Assembly (NCBI GenBank): GCA_027946365.1
Contig: JAPEUQ010000012.1
Coordinates: forward strand, 1,054,001-1,118,000
Direction: 5' to 3'
Source of the DNA: Kalmusia sp. IMI 367209
Lineage: Eukaryota; Ascomycota; Dothideomycetes; Pleosporales; Didymosphaeriaceae
DNA length: 64,000 nt
Positions 11,676 through 22,993 of this stretch are shown here, piece after piece. The position numbers were made by a program, and so were the translations under genes. Under the pieces are notes generated by a model that had not been told where the DNA came from, made no database searches, and saw nothing but the letters and a program-made list of their open reading frames with translations. Numbering within the stretch: the stretch's first letter is position 1; each line of letters opens with the position of its first letter.

Positions 11676-12769
11676 ATGCGCTTCGACGTCGTGACAACAC
11701 ACACGTAGGCAAGTAATCTTATCAATAGTTTTTGTTATGCATATTAGCGACTAGGTAGGAATGGAAATCGATACTAGATCGCACTAGAGAAATTTACTCT
11801 GACAGCCCTTGCCCTAGGTATGTGAACATACCACAGATTTGTTCGTCCACAACACATTCGCATCGTTATCCTAGATTAGACCGACGCAGTCAACCAGCAA
11901 CCACAAACCTTCAAGATGTTGTTCTGCTAGCATCACAGTTGGGAATTTAAATACGCTAGATGTGATCCTACTATGATTATGCATAGCGCATCGGATGCTT
12001 ACAATTATTTTATAACACTGAGGGTATAGATAATAGTCGTGGAATCACTCTAGAGGTCTATCCGCTAGCGGGTGATGGTGAGGTCGAATGGCGTGATACT
12101 ACCGTCAGCCTTGCAATGAGAATCTATCACTCACTCGAGTTTCCGATCAATTGAAATTTATAGACTGTCTATTCTAGCTGGCACTTGAACCGCCGTGAAG
12201 AATATGATATCTTAGTCCGTGTAAGCCCGACACGTGCATGTCTAAGACCCACGAAAAGAGCAACTTCCGAATAGAGACGTCAGGCAACTTGAAGGAGGCC
12301 CTAATCTCGTCTGTTGTAAGCATTGAATATTAAAGGGTAACTTAAATTAATATGTATTTCCAGACTTTGTCCTAGTCATGTGGAGATCCCTTGGTATTCT
12401 AAAGACTATAATGACGTTGTTAATCGATGAATGTCCGTTAGTAGGTGATGTTAGTATCTGTTGAAAATTTTTTTTGAAGGTCTCGTGCGATCTATCAGAA
12501 TATATGGTCATTTCAAGATCACAACGTGATAGTGCCATTGCGACGTTCACTGATTCAATTTCAGTACATGTGTCAAATAAGGGATCGTGCCTTCCCTGAT
12601 GATTGGGTAGCAGCGTAAACAAACCCAATCACTCCAGTCTACTTCGCTACTGTCTTGAATTCTCTTTCTCCACCACACATCTTCTTAAACACTGATATCA
12701 ACCCCAATTTCGCAATGGCAAGTGCGCAAGATATACGTATATCACAGATCAAGAGCGAGAGGTAAGGAG
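11676..12769. other. AT-rich intergenic region
   Basis: 1.1 kb with many stops in all frames and no recognisable element. An ATG at 12715 opens a 16-codon frame that I could not join in phase to the following BTB-like frame. Confidence 0.45.
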
Positions 12770-13303
12770 ATGACATGCCTCACTCTATTGTGTCACCGCT
12801 TACCGAACACAGTGCTTGGTCTGGCCTTGTCCATCTCAAATTTTAACGACGACCAGCGAGATGTCCAAGTTGAGCCGAAAGTCTTCAAGGCCTATCTTCA
12901 CTGGCTCAAACACGCGACTATTCCCCGCCCATCAAACGGACCCGATCAGAACGATTATCCGTTCCTAGCAAAGCTCTATGTGCTTGGGGAGAGAGTTGGA
13001 GATGTTCGGTTCAAGAATGCTATGATCGACACTATCATTGCGGTCTCAGTCAAGGCGAGGTGGTGCCCAGTTGGTGAACCGGTTAGTATCATCTACGATG
13101 GGACGAAGGCTAGTTCTCCAGCCAGGCGCCTCATGACAGACTTCTGTGCGCACAATGCCGGAAGTATTCCTAGTGGGACGGACGAGTTCAGAAAGTGCCT
13201 TCAAGAGTTCCTCGTGGATGCAATGAAAACAATGGTTGCAGTCAGAGTGGCTCCCAACCAACCGTTTCCGCACGTCCAGCCCCATAAATCGTACCACGAG
13301 TAG
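12770..13303 (+). CDS. BTB-domain-like protein lacking the N-terminal BTB half
   Basis: From the first in-frame ATG this frame gives 177 residues. It matches the second half of fungal BTB proteins: DVQVEPKVFKAYLHWLKHAT, then KLYVLGERVGDVRFKNAMID, comparable to the same parts of the gene at 2109-3030. The N-terminal BTB core (strands with the VHxxxL/SxFF pattern) is missing. An upstream ATG at 12715 with a possible intron (GTAAGG donor at 12761, CAG acceptor near 12813) gives the wrong phase and reaches a stop. It may be a degraded copy, or a gene whose first exon I did not find. Confidence 0.5.
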   Translation: MTCLTLLCHRLPNTVLGLALSISNFNDDQRDVQVEPKVFKAYLHWLKHATIPRPSNGPDQNDYPFLAKLYVLGERVGDVRFKNAMIDTIIAVSVKARWCPVGEPVSIIYDGTKASSPARRLMTDFCAHNAGSIPSGTDEFRKCLQEFLVDAMKTMVAVRVAPNQPFPHVQPHKSYHE

Positions 13304-13690
13304 GCTCATACCAAGCGCCTCGTTCTCTTTCGATACGCCATCGCAGCTCTGTACCATACCTTTGTGCGGTTTCTACCTCCTCATGAGTCTTTCAGTGGTA
13401 ATTTGAAACAGCTACGCGAGGGATGAAATAATCTATGAGGCAAAAGATGTCTAAACGGGAGGGACAATTGGTCAAAAACCTCGTCATAGCAGCTTATAAG
13501 AGGTGTCTATCACTTAAAGTAAGATAATCGGAGTTTCTGGAGTGTAATGTGCGATTTGTGTCCTACATCGATTGATTGCAATTGTTGACTGAATGGTTGT
13601 ATACGTCGAGCGATCATTTTCCTAGTCATCGATTTAGATGTGGTCCGTGAAGTCGAGTTGCAGCAACGCTAGGATTCCACATGGTGTGAG
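13304..13690. other. Intergenic, Mtf1-like gene promoter
   Basis: No supported feature is seen in this stretch. Confidence 0.4.
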
Positions 13691-15783
13691 ATGGTGCATG
13701 CATGTGCTGCGGGAGCTAATACGAACATGACTAGCTTCTGCCGCCCGAGCGCGCCTTCGCAAGTCGCGATGCTAACACTTTCCCTCGATATTCCACGACG
13801 ACCGTCTCCAGCGCGCATGCCCGCCAACCTCATACTGTGGCGCACGCGGCCGTCGCCCCTGAAATTGCCAATACCGTGTCTAGGAAGTCGACTGCCAAAA
13901 GCCTTCGCGTCCACGCGGTCACGCAACCGAGACGTATGGAGCTCACAGCGCCTTCGACCCTCAGACAAATACCCGCTCTCGCTCGCGCTTAGCAAACATG
14001 GTCTTCAGCCAGATCCGCTACATAGCTCCCTCGGACACGCTCGGATGCGAACACAGATTGTAAGTCCAGACCTATGCGGTATGTCGAGTCCTGGCGCTGG
14101 CGGGAAACTTGCAAATGCATCAAATGCTGATTCCTTTGCACAGACGACGTCCTCAACTACATAGGGCCGACGCTTGAAAAACACAAGGGCTGCGATCTTC
14201 TCGACCTGAATCCCGGCGTGGGCTTGTGGTCGCAGAAGATCCACAATTTCCTCCAGCCGCGGAGCCATGTCCTTCTCGAATCAACACCCAGTCTCTACCA
14301 AGAGTACTTGCAGCCTCTGCTAGATGAGCCGGGGTCAACATACAAGCTTGTCGAGGGCGACATCGGCTACAAAAAGACGTTCACGACGTTGTTCAACAAT
14401 GACCTCTTCCCCCATCAGAAACACGTCGAGCCTGAGAGCCTGGAGGCACAGCAACCGAATGATACCCTTCTAGTCATCGGCCAGCTCATGTGGAACCCCA
14501 AGGCTCCTGGGTGGAGCTTTGATTCTCTTGCTAGGCAGTTATTGATGCTGTTTTCTCAGAGTGCTTGGTCCAATGAAGGCTTCCACAAACACGGGCTGGT
14601 GCGCTCACTCCTCTGGATGACCGATGATGAGTCCAAGCCGTGTTTACCTCGATCGCACTATATGTTCAACAAGTACACCGTGTATATGAACTTCCTGACT
14701 AGAAATGTACAGGTAGTGACGCCTCCACATCAACCGAGATTAGCTGGACACGGCACCATTGCCCGAGATGCACAATACGAGATACAGAGCGTGATGCGAG
14801 CTATGCGCCGTGGCCGAGATAGGGGCATAGAGTTCCCTTCACACCGCCGAGGAGCTATCCACGATTTTGCCGAGGATATAGAGCAACGAAAAGGACTAGA
14901 TGGCAGACTCTCCACGCCCGAGATGCAAAAGTACCTGGAAGAGCAGCAGCGGGCCGGGAAGTCTACTGTGGGACTCGCGTTCGAATCCATCATCGACATA
15001 ATCAACCAAACCATAGCTCTAGAGAAGGATCCCACAATGTATGATATTCCCAAGGATCAACGCACGGGCAAATTTCCTCAAAAGAGAACAGAAGCAGGTC
15101 AAAAATTTTCGTCACGTAAGGCTTCAACTGCTCAAGCTATGCGGGGAAAGGTCGCGATGGGAGAATCCGCAGAGGTCGTTGAGGCTGTCTACGATCAAGA
15201 ATGCAAGGTTCTCTCGATGGAAGAAGGTCCGGATAAGGAGGCTGCCCTTCAGGACCTAGAAGCCCTGAACGACAAACTTGAGGCCAGCTTGAGCAAGCTA
15301 GCGCCTTTTAGACGCAGCGGTGCGATATCAGAGGGGAACGAGCGTATCAGTCTCAAATCACCCGTCCCCCGTCTCGAATGGGATAATCGCCCATACGAAC
15401 CTTTAATCATGCAAGAAGATGAAGTTTGGCCCTCTCAGCGCGTTTCGCTCATTGACACGGAGCCACGCCCTCTTCCTCCTGGTGAGAAGCACGTATATTT
15501 CGAATGGATTATGGACTTCGTCTATGCCCTGTATCAGCTGCCCACACAGTCGGTGAAGAAGACACTAGAGACTATGCAACCTGGGGCATCTGAAATTATA
15601 GAACAGGCGCCAAGTTTGAAGGACCCAAAGAAAGGCGGGCGATTGAACATGGACCTTTTGAGGGTCAACATGTTGACCACAGAGATGGTGGCTGAGCTTT
15701 GCGTGGCATATAAGAATTGGCCTTTTAGGAATCAGGCAGCATCACATACCAGGTATTTTCAAATGAAGGTGAAGGGCCCATAG
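13691..15783 (+). CDS. Mitochondrial transcription factor Mtf1/mtTFB-like (rRNA dimethylase fold)
   Basis: Two exons: 13691-14078 and 14144-15783, 675 residues if the first ATG is used; ATGs at 13727 and 13769 are alternatives. The N terminus is basic and Ser/Pro/Leu-rich, as in a mitochondrial presequence. Across the intron the chain reads IVSPDLCDDVLNYIGPTLE, then CDLLDLNPGVGLWS (SAM-binding motif I, about residues 148-158) and PRSHVLLE, a pattern of KsgA/Dim1-like methyltransferases and mitochondrial transcription factor B. The intron uses the GTATGT donor at 14079 rather than the GTAAGT at 14060, because only the former keeps phase. The 500-residue remainder includes a helical middle part without known motifs. 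It likely helps mitochondrial RNA polymerase at promoters, or methylates mitochondrial rRNA. Confidence 0.75.
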
Positions 15784-15935
15784 AGTTACCAAGAATAAAC
15801 CGCTGTCATATCATACGGTTCCTATAGATAGTTGTTTGTACAAATAGTGTAACATGGTATTTAATATGATGTACAAGACGCCTAATATGAGTGTCTGACG
15901 TCGCTATTATAGTTCCCATCTCCACGCCCATTCTC

Positions 15936-16465
15936 CTACTTCTTCGCACCTTTCGCATGCGTTGCCTTAGCCTCTGCCGCTTTTGGATCTGGTTTCGCTG
16001 CCTCAGAGCCTTTCCCGTTTCCACTAATCAGGTCCATGAAATGATCCACCTTCGCGGCTCCTTTGCCCTGTCGTCCCGTTAGCATCGTCCCGAATTCTCA
16101 CACCCAATCCATTCCAGTCTTGAACTTACCTGCTCAGCATCCCAACCCCTCCCAAATTTGGCCCTAAACGCTGCTAACTTGCCTGCCTCATCCTCCTCAA
16201 CATTCAACAATTTCTGGCTGCTAGGCTGCCACAGCGGCGAGTTGCGGGTATCTTTTGTCGCTTTGTAAACGGGGACCGGGGACGTGGTGCGCTGTACGAA
16301 GGTGCTGCCGTCGGAGAGGGTGACGAGTTGCGTGAAGGTGTAGGGGCGCTTGGGTCGGCGGAGCAGCGTGGCGTGGCGCACTTGGGTGTTATAGGTGGTC
16401 GTGCTGGAGAAGAGGGTGCGCCGTAGGGCGCGGAGGGCGCTCATTGAGGGAATGGGGGAGGCCAT
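15936..16465 (-). CDS. mrpl36: Mitochondrial large-subunit ribosomal protein bL31m (Mrpl36 type)
   Basis: Two exons: 16465-16130 and 16067-15936 around a 62-nt intron, phase 0, giving 155 residues. The start may be Met 1 or Met 8. An Arg/Ser/Thr-rich presequence (SALRALRRTLFSSTTTYNTQ) precedes the L31-like core: RPKRPYTFTQLVTLSDGSTF, then NSPLWQPSSQKLLNVEEDEA and FRAKFGRGWD. The second exon encodes a Lys/Ala-rich tail. It should be a structural protein of the mitoribosome. The gene converges with the Mtf1-like gene (152 bp apart) and shares a 223-bp divergent promoter with the flavin-reductase-like gene, so three mitochondrial genes lie side by side. Confidence 0.8.
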
Positions 16466-16688
16466 TGAGTTAGATCAGGCGTAGTGGTGGTAGTGATGGT
16501 GAGGATGCCTGAGGGAGTTGCGGCCGGGGTATCTTCGGCAGGACTATTTTTCGACCGGGGGTCCGCCATGAAGGTAGACGACGTCAGTCTTCGAGAAGTA
16601 TTGCGAACACTACTATTCTTGATGGTGTTCGAACCATTTGTATGTGAATTCATTATGTCGCGGTAACTTAGTCGGTTCATTCCATCCA
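16466..16688. promoter_or_regulatory. Short bidirectional promoter
   Basis: 223 bp separate the divergent starts of the bL31m gene and the mitochondrial flavin-reductase-like gene, so both must be driven from this interval. No specific factor site is assigned. Confidence 0.5.
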
Positions 16689-19398
16689 ATGGCGCTCACT
16701 CAGCGCCCGGCGGGCCGCTTCTTCGCCGCCTTCTATCGATTGAACTGCACTGCGCGTAAGGCTTTGTTCTCCCATCGATATATATGCAGCACTAATTGGG
16801 ACAATAGAGCGGCCGGGACATTGCCATCACCTTGCGCGCCATCATCGGCCTTGTTTGAAGATCCCCCATGGCCTGAGAAGCTATTCGCTCACCAAGGCGC
16901 GCCTTCAAGATCCTAGTAGCTTGAGCCCTTTGGAAGGACTTGCGGCGAGACACGCGGAAGAAAGAGGTTCGGAAGAAAAGGAACAACTTGTGGCACAAGA
17001 TGCCACGCAAGAAAATCCGGAAGGGCAGGGACAACTCGCTTCAAGTTTTCCGGTTTATCAAGAGCCCATCGTAGGAGAAGACGCGGCGCTAAAAGAGGAC
17101 GAGGGAGAGTCCTTGCGGGAGCACATAGTTCAGCTGGAGTCTGGATCGATGAAGACGGCAATTCGCGGTTTCATGAGTCATGTGCCCAGTTCCGTCACCA
17201 TACTAACAGTCCACTCGGTCGATCCAGAGACGTCGCAGCCTGTGCCGCTCGGCAGCGCCATATCCTCACTCAGTACCGTAACGCTTGATCCGCCCCACAT
17301 ATGCTTCAATATCAAAACGCCCTCAAGAACGCTCGATGCAATTCACAATGAACACGGACTATTTCGTGTACACTTTTTAAGAAATACTTCGGCTGGCGCC
17401 CGGATAGCTGAGAGCTTTACGCGAGGGAATTCGCCTCAGGTATTGAGATGGCGAAAAGGAAACATACCATTGTTTTTACCTACACATGCCGGTCTTCCAG
17501 GGGCAAAGGAGTCTGTCGCTCCACAAATCAAACACAGCAGTGTGGTTGCTACTATGGAATGCGAGCTGGTCCAAGAGGCCAGAGTAGCCGATCACGTCGT
17601 CGCCATAGCAAAAGTCAAAGAATTTGAAGCTAGACAGCCCCTAACGCCAACTCTACTTTATCATGAAAGTACATACAAAGCATATGATGGGACAGTCTTG
17701 CATCGTCATACCTCCAAACCGAACTCGGTCGGTGATGCAAAGAAGCTCACGGCGGATGACGTGTATTTCGACTATTCACTGTTCCCGGGAGAAGCAGAAA
17801 AGGAGGATTTCATTTCTCGTTTAAAGGAATTCATAAAAGAGGATGAAGAGGTTCTAAGCGGAAGTTCTAGAGACGGCGCATTAGCCCTACAGCGCAACTG
17901 GAGAGTCGTTTTCGGTGCATTCGGTATATCAACTGAGCACCTTGTAGACCAGGTCAAGGTGGAGCTCGGACTGCCATCCAGTTTGGATTCGATGACCAAA
18001 GACTTATCCGTCACACGGCGCTTTTACGGGCGCCTTAGCTCAGCCAATATTGCAACCATCATAGACCGAGCCAAAAAGCTAGTTCATGCTAATCCCATGG
18101 TTTTGAGCATGGATTTCAAGGCCTTCCAAGCGCTCTTGGACATTCATCCTACGAGCACGGGCCTGCTCGTCAGCGATATCTTAGATCCACTGCGAAAGGA
18201 TGGCCTCGTCGCACCCTTTGATCCTCAAAGTATCAATCTCAACGTAAAGAACACCGAAGAGGCTAACGGTATTATGGCGGAGACCTTCGAACTGATCGAA
18301 TACCGATTGCGCGAATATTTTAAGACCATTCCGTACAGCCAGGCCTACAAGATGAAGAGCGAAGATTTACAGAAGATCATTGGAGAAACAAAGTTCGTGG
18401 ACACCTACATTAGGCGAGTGCGCGAACGCATCATGACTGAGGTTTATCCTGAGCTCTTTTCTCCGTCAAATTTCGACATTAAGGGTCGTGTAACGTCGCA
18501 AGAAATTTCTGTCATTGTAAATCGTCTCATCAGACAACTTGACATCAGCAACCCCCACCGCTTCGTTGTGAGGACGCACATACCTAAGATCGAGCTACTG
18601 CGCCAAATACGTGTGCACCCCATGGTCTCAGGCATTGATCTAGATTTCTTATTTGGAAAGCTGCAACACAAGATTAAACAAGCGACGTCCGTGCGCAAAA
18701 TCCGCGGCACCGTGGAGATCATATTGGCACAGTATTTCGAGAAGGGATCATGGGATTGGTCGGAGTTACAGTCGCGCCTGAGAGTTCTAGTCGCATCGCA
18801 TACTCTACAAGTTATGAAGTGGGCGCACGAAGACCTTGTAGCAGCGATGGGGTTCTACTTCAACTTGAAATTCGAATATCCCGTAGCAAAGGCCTCGCCC
18901 CTAGTCCAACAAGATCTGCTGGGCGTGCTCATGGCCAAAGAGCTCAAAGCACGGTACGAATCCAGTGCTGCCACGCCTGAAGAACAAGACGCCATCGCTG
19001 CGTTCCTCAAAACGAAATACGACCACGACGTGAGTGCGTCCTCGGACACAAACCCTGACAATATGGGAACACAGCGCAGTTCAGACGCGGATTTTTCGCA
19101 GAAATCTACGAAAGAAAGCGAGTTTCTAGACGCATTGGACAAGATCGAGACATGGACCCCAGTGAACCGAAGTGGTATCGATGAGCCGATAGGGCAGATT
19201 CAACCCGGTATTCCGTGGAAGAAAAAGATGCAAAGACATCCGGACTCCCTAGTGAGAAAGACTACGAGTGTCGCTACATTTGAAAGAGAGAAGGGTCAAC
19301 TTAATTGGCTTTTGAGGAAGGGTGGCAGGGACTCAATGCGAGCAAACAGAGAGAAAAATAATGGAACAACAGGGTCGCTCCAGGTGAAGTCCCACTAG
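16689..19398 (+). CDS. Flavin-reductase-like domain protein with long C-terminal region, probably mitochondrial
   Basis: Proposed exons: 16689-16755 and 16808-19398 (885 residues). The 52-nt intron has a CTAAT branch site and TAG acceptor, and joins an ATG-started leader in phase; without it the long frame has no ATG near its start. The first exon encodes a typical mitochondrial presequence (MALTQRPAGRFFAAFYRLN). Residues about 135-320 match the FMN-binding flavin reductase-like split barrel: MSHVPSSVTILTV, LGSAISSLSTVTLDPPHICF, and LLYHESTYKAYDG. The remaining 550 residues are charged and mostly helical, with no family I recognise. An oxidoreductase role in mitochondria is inferred. Confidence 0.72.
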
Positions 19399-19891
19399 AG
19401 TGAAAGGGTGAAGCGCCGAAAGTTAGCTCTTTGTATACATACGTTAGCGGAGGCGGATTTGTACATAGAAGCTTATGAATGTAATTGTATCGCGGAAAAC
19501 GGATGATGCATTGAGGTCAGAGTCTTTGCATTCGCCATACTAGGTACACTTGCAGTGCGACGTCGTAGGATGTATGAGGAACAAATTATGGTGATAACAG
19601 ATTTCTGGAAACCCGTACTCGAAGACACAAATGGGGGCGAGAAGCTTTCTATCAAGAGATCTCGGGGATGGAAGTGGATGAATGATCTCCTTATGAACGC
19701 CGTCAAGAGATGGCGGCGCTCAATGCTGACGGGATTGAACTGCCTCTTGAAGAGACGGCCGTGGAGACTAATGCCTGATGTGCCCCTATATTTCCCATTG
19801 GCTATTACCATCATGATGTAGTAAGTGAACTGCAAACACTAGCCATTTTCATATCTTGCTCCCGGAGATTTAGTATTATGAAGGGTTCTCC
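19399..19891. other. Intergenic, convergent 3' ends
   Basis: An 88-codon plus-strand ORF at 19555-19821 is rich in Arg/Trp and overlaps a minus-strand ORF of similar length; neither looks coding. Confidence 0.45.
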
Positions 19892-22038
19892 TCAATTCTC
19901 CACCGCTCCAACGTGCGTCACCTCCACCAATTCTACCATAACAGCGTTCTCAGGTTTCTCTGGTTTGGCGTCGTGAAACCACCATACACCAACCGCCGCG
20001 ATATAACTCAATCCGCCAGCCGTCGTATAATTCCACACCAAATACGGGTCCTCACTCAGCGGTAGTAATGCCTGAGCAAACGCACTTCCCCATGCCCCTG
20101 TAAAGTAAAACAAAGCCATCACTACACTCCGCATGTTCGTTGGAGCATGTGAATAAGCGTATTCGATGCCGGTGACAACGGCCAGAATCTCGCTGTTGGC
20201 GAGCAGCAGATACACTGGAAGCTGGACCCAAACGGAAAGCTTGGATGCAGATACGGAACACTGGGCAGTGGAGGAGCCACAAGTGCTTTCCCTGTAGATA
20301 GCGTACTGGATGATTGCGGTTATGGCCATGCCCGTGGCAGCGGAGGCAAAGCCAGCGCAGATTCGACGTGTAGGTGAAAAGTTGATGTTGAAGCGCGAGA
20401 GCGTGGGGTAGATGATGTGGATGTAAATTGGCACGAGGATTGTGCAGAAGAAGGGGTTGAGATTGATGAGGAGGTCGTTCGGGAGGCGACCGAGATCCAG
20501 TGTGGCTGCTTGCGAGATCATGTTCGAGTTCATTTGCCGTAGTGCGGGCCCTGGTAAGAGCGTCAGTGGGGTGCGCTGCATCGTCGCGGCGATTTGCTCA
20601 GTACAGTATAGTGGGTACCAGCAGAAACAACGGCAAGCTCGTAGACCACGGCTTACTTCGTCAACCCAGGAGTCTTCGAATGTCATCCAACTCGGACGGC
20701 TTGTAGTAATGCATGAGGGCTTGACCCGGTTCCAGAAATCGGGATGGCGAATATTACGGCATCTATCAGTCAGATGAGGAAAGTTTGATCTGAGCGAGGA
20801 CGTAGGCACTCACATGACGATGGGATTCCACGACCATTGTCCTTTCATCGCCAATGCGCAGAGCTTAAGGGTATTGGTGATGGCCGGATCGGCTGGTATG
20901 ATACGAGAACAAGATCGACGTACGCTCCAAAGAACAAGTGGACAGAGCACGTATACTGCAGCAGGGGCCATGAAGGAGAGCCAAAAGCCAACGTACTTCT
21001 CCTATAGGAGGCATCAGACAGATTCATATGTGTGATGAGCGTATTATAACGACTGTGCTGCATCTTGCTGGACATCTAGAGCAGTTCGTGACTCACCGCA
21101 TAAGTCATTGAAAGCATCCCAGAAATGGATCCGATGTTAACGAAGCTGTAGAGGTATAAGAGCACTCGCGATCGGGTGAGTTCCGGGTCAATGATCACTT
21201 GCTGACCTTTTTTATCGATAGCTATTCGAAGCTTGGTGTCAGGGATCTGTTCAAGGATGAGAGCAGTAATATTTGGTCTGAAACTCATTAGTAACGGACA
21301 CAGCAAATGAGGTAAGGTGACACTCACTTCATGCCCCCAAACCCGATACCCAGAAGAATCAAGCCGAACACGAAGGGCGCTAAGACTGGCTGGGGATGAA
21401 CGATGACCCATGGCAACGCGGCAACAATAAGCACAAGGTGGCCCATGAATTCGAACATGCTTGACCATTGTATTGTTCGATAGCGCCCTAGATACTGATC
21501 AGCCACATATGCCCCCAAAAGAGGGGTGGACAACATCCACAGGCTGTTTGCTGCTCGATGTGAGTGAAGTACTCTCAAAGATCGTGAAGTGACACTGACA
21601 GACTGTGATGGAAGTCGAAGTCCGTTGCCCCAAATTCAAGGCACCCGATTGTCCTCCATATCCTGCACCAGTCTTCGAATTAGGCGGCAGAGGTTGCTGG
21701 AGGAAGTTTATGACTGTGACACAACGTTAACGTACAGGTTGGTTAAGGGATAGTCTATACAGACCAACAACGAGAGTTCCATTGAAAGAGAGGCGCTCAA
21801 GCACCTCTACAGCGGTTATTGAAAGAGCTGACCATGGGATCCTGCCAGAAACGCGACGCAATCGGAGCAGATCATCCTGGCTTGGTTGCAAACCAAGATC
21901 GGTGGGGCCAATTTGGCACACACTTGCTGCCTTTGTTTTCTTTCCTTGTTTCTTACCCGAGATGAGGCTGCTTGTGCGCGACTGAATCCAGGCGTAAGAG
22001 GCTCGCCAAATCGCGTTGCCAGTGACAGCAGAAGTCAT
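19892..22038 (-). CDS. POT/PTR2-family proton-dependent peptide transporter
   Basis: Seven exons: 22038-21765, 21713-21600, 21550-21328, 21277-21097, 21001-20814, 20762-20605 and 20550-19892; every phase joins, giving 598 residues, the usual PTR2 size. Family marks are EVLERLSFNGTLVV in the first helix, then LLGAYVADQYLGRYRTI, GFGGMKPNITAL and YLYSFVNIGS. Further on are KYVGFWLSFMAPAAVYV, WMTFEDSWVDEVSRGLRAC with WYPLYW and QMNSNMISQAAT, and the late helices with PVYLLLANSEIL and AWGSAFAQALLPL. These transporters import di- and tripeptides with protons at the plasma membrane. The third intron donor (GTCAGT) and first (GTCTGT) are weak but are required by the reading phase. Confidence 0.88.
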
Positions 22039-22636
22039 GGCCCCCTTGAGGCATTGAATACAAGAATCTGCTAACTATGGCAATGTCGCAAGCTTGCCCA
22101 TTGTAAAAGTTGCGCTCTATTATAGGCTGGCGTCAATCAGATGAGAACCATTATAAGAGGTGGGGCGTACGTTGGATAAGGATGTGGTTGGACCCACCCT
22201 TTAGCTATTCAACGAACCATAGAGCAAAGACTGTATCAGATGAGATCAAATAAGATCTATGACTCGGATACCCGCTGTCGGTATTTTATTGGCTACGTTG
22301 CAAAGCGCAAAGGGCGAACAAGTGCCGTGGAAGCCCTCCAAGGTTAAAAAGATCTGAATCAATGTTGACTGCACTTGTAAGGTATGAAAGCTTTGTATTG
22401 AGGACGGGGTATGGTAACAGAGTAGCTTGCAAGTCAAACCCCCAACTCGATGTGACGCAAGTATTTACATTCCCCCTGGAACTCATCATTACCCTTGAAT
22501 CATTACAACTCGTTGGAAGTATCCACACCAGCTGCAGGGATAGTGTTGTGGCAGGCATGCCATTATAAAGATTCTTTCTAAATGAGCCGAGGCCTCGTAT
22601 TGAGTAGGGCGATACCTACTTAATGAAACGAACGCA
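22039..22636. other. Intergenic, PTR2-like gene promoter
   Basis: No supported gene. An 80- to 90-codon minus-strand frame at 22286-22558 lacks recognisable features. Confidence 0.4.
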
Positions 22637-22993
22637 TCAATGTCTCCCAGAAGACCCCCATAGGAACGAGTCTTTGCCCAGCCAGTCCTTACAAGGCTTC
22701 TCCCAAGGCATCCGATTCTTCTCGCACTCCGAGAGGTTATAGAAATTCCATGCCATGAAACAAATGGCACTAAACGCCAAGGTGATCAGCAGGATGAGAA
22801 GGGGGACTAGCAAGGCTCGGGAACACGATCCGCGCGGGCCGCGGGTGCGAACTGTATGGTGGTGATGGTGGTGGACTTCGATTGCGCCATAGCCACTCGG
22901 ATACCCAGGCGGCGAAGTGTCGATCACTACAGTCTCTCGCGGCTACTGCTATTAGTTATGGACCTCACGCATGGCTAACTTACTTACCGACAT
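22637..22993 (-). CDS. Small single-pass membrane protein with His run
   Basis: Proposed exons: 22993-22988 (only ATG-TCG) and 22933-22637, giving 100 residues. The donor is a strong GTAAGT and the intron contains an ACTAAT branch site; the acceptor is a less usual GAG. The protein has a short Pro/Tyr/Gly head, a run of six His (EVHHHHHHTVRTR), a basic stretch, a clear transmembrane helix (LLVPLLILLITLAFSAICFM) and a short Cys-containing tail. Basic residues before the helix suggest the N terminus faces the cytosol. No family recognised. If the six-base first exon is wrong, the frame begins at a GTG at 22927. Confidence 0.45.

Noticed and set aside
19555..19821. 88-codon Arg/Trp-rich ORF
   Set aside because: Overlaps a similar-length ORF on the other strand and lies between two convergent 3' ends.
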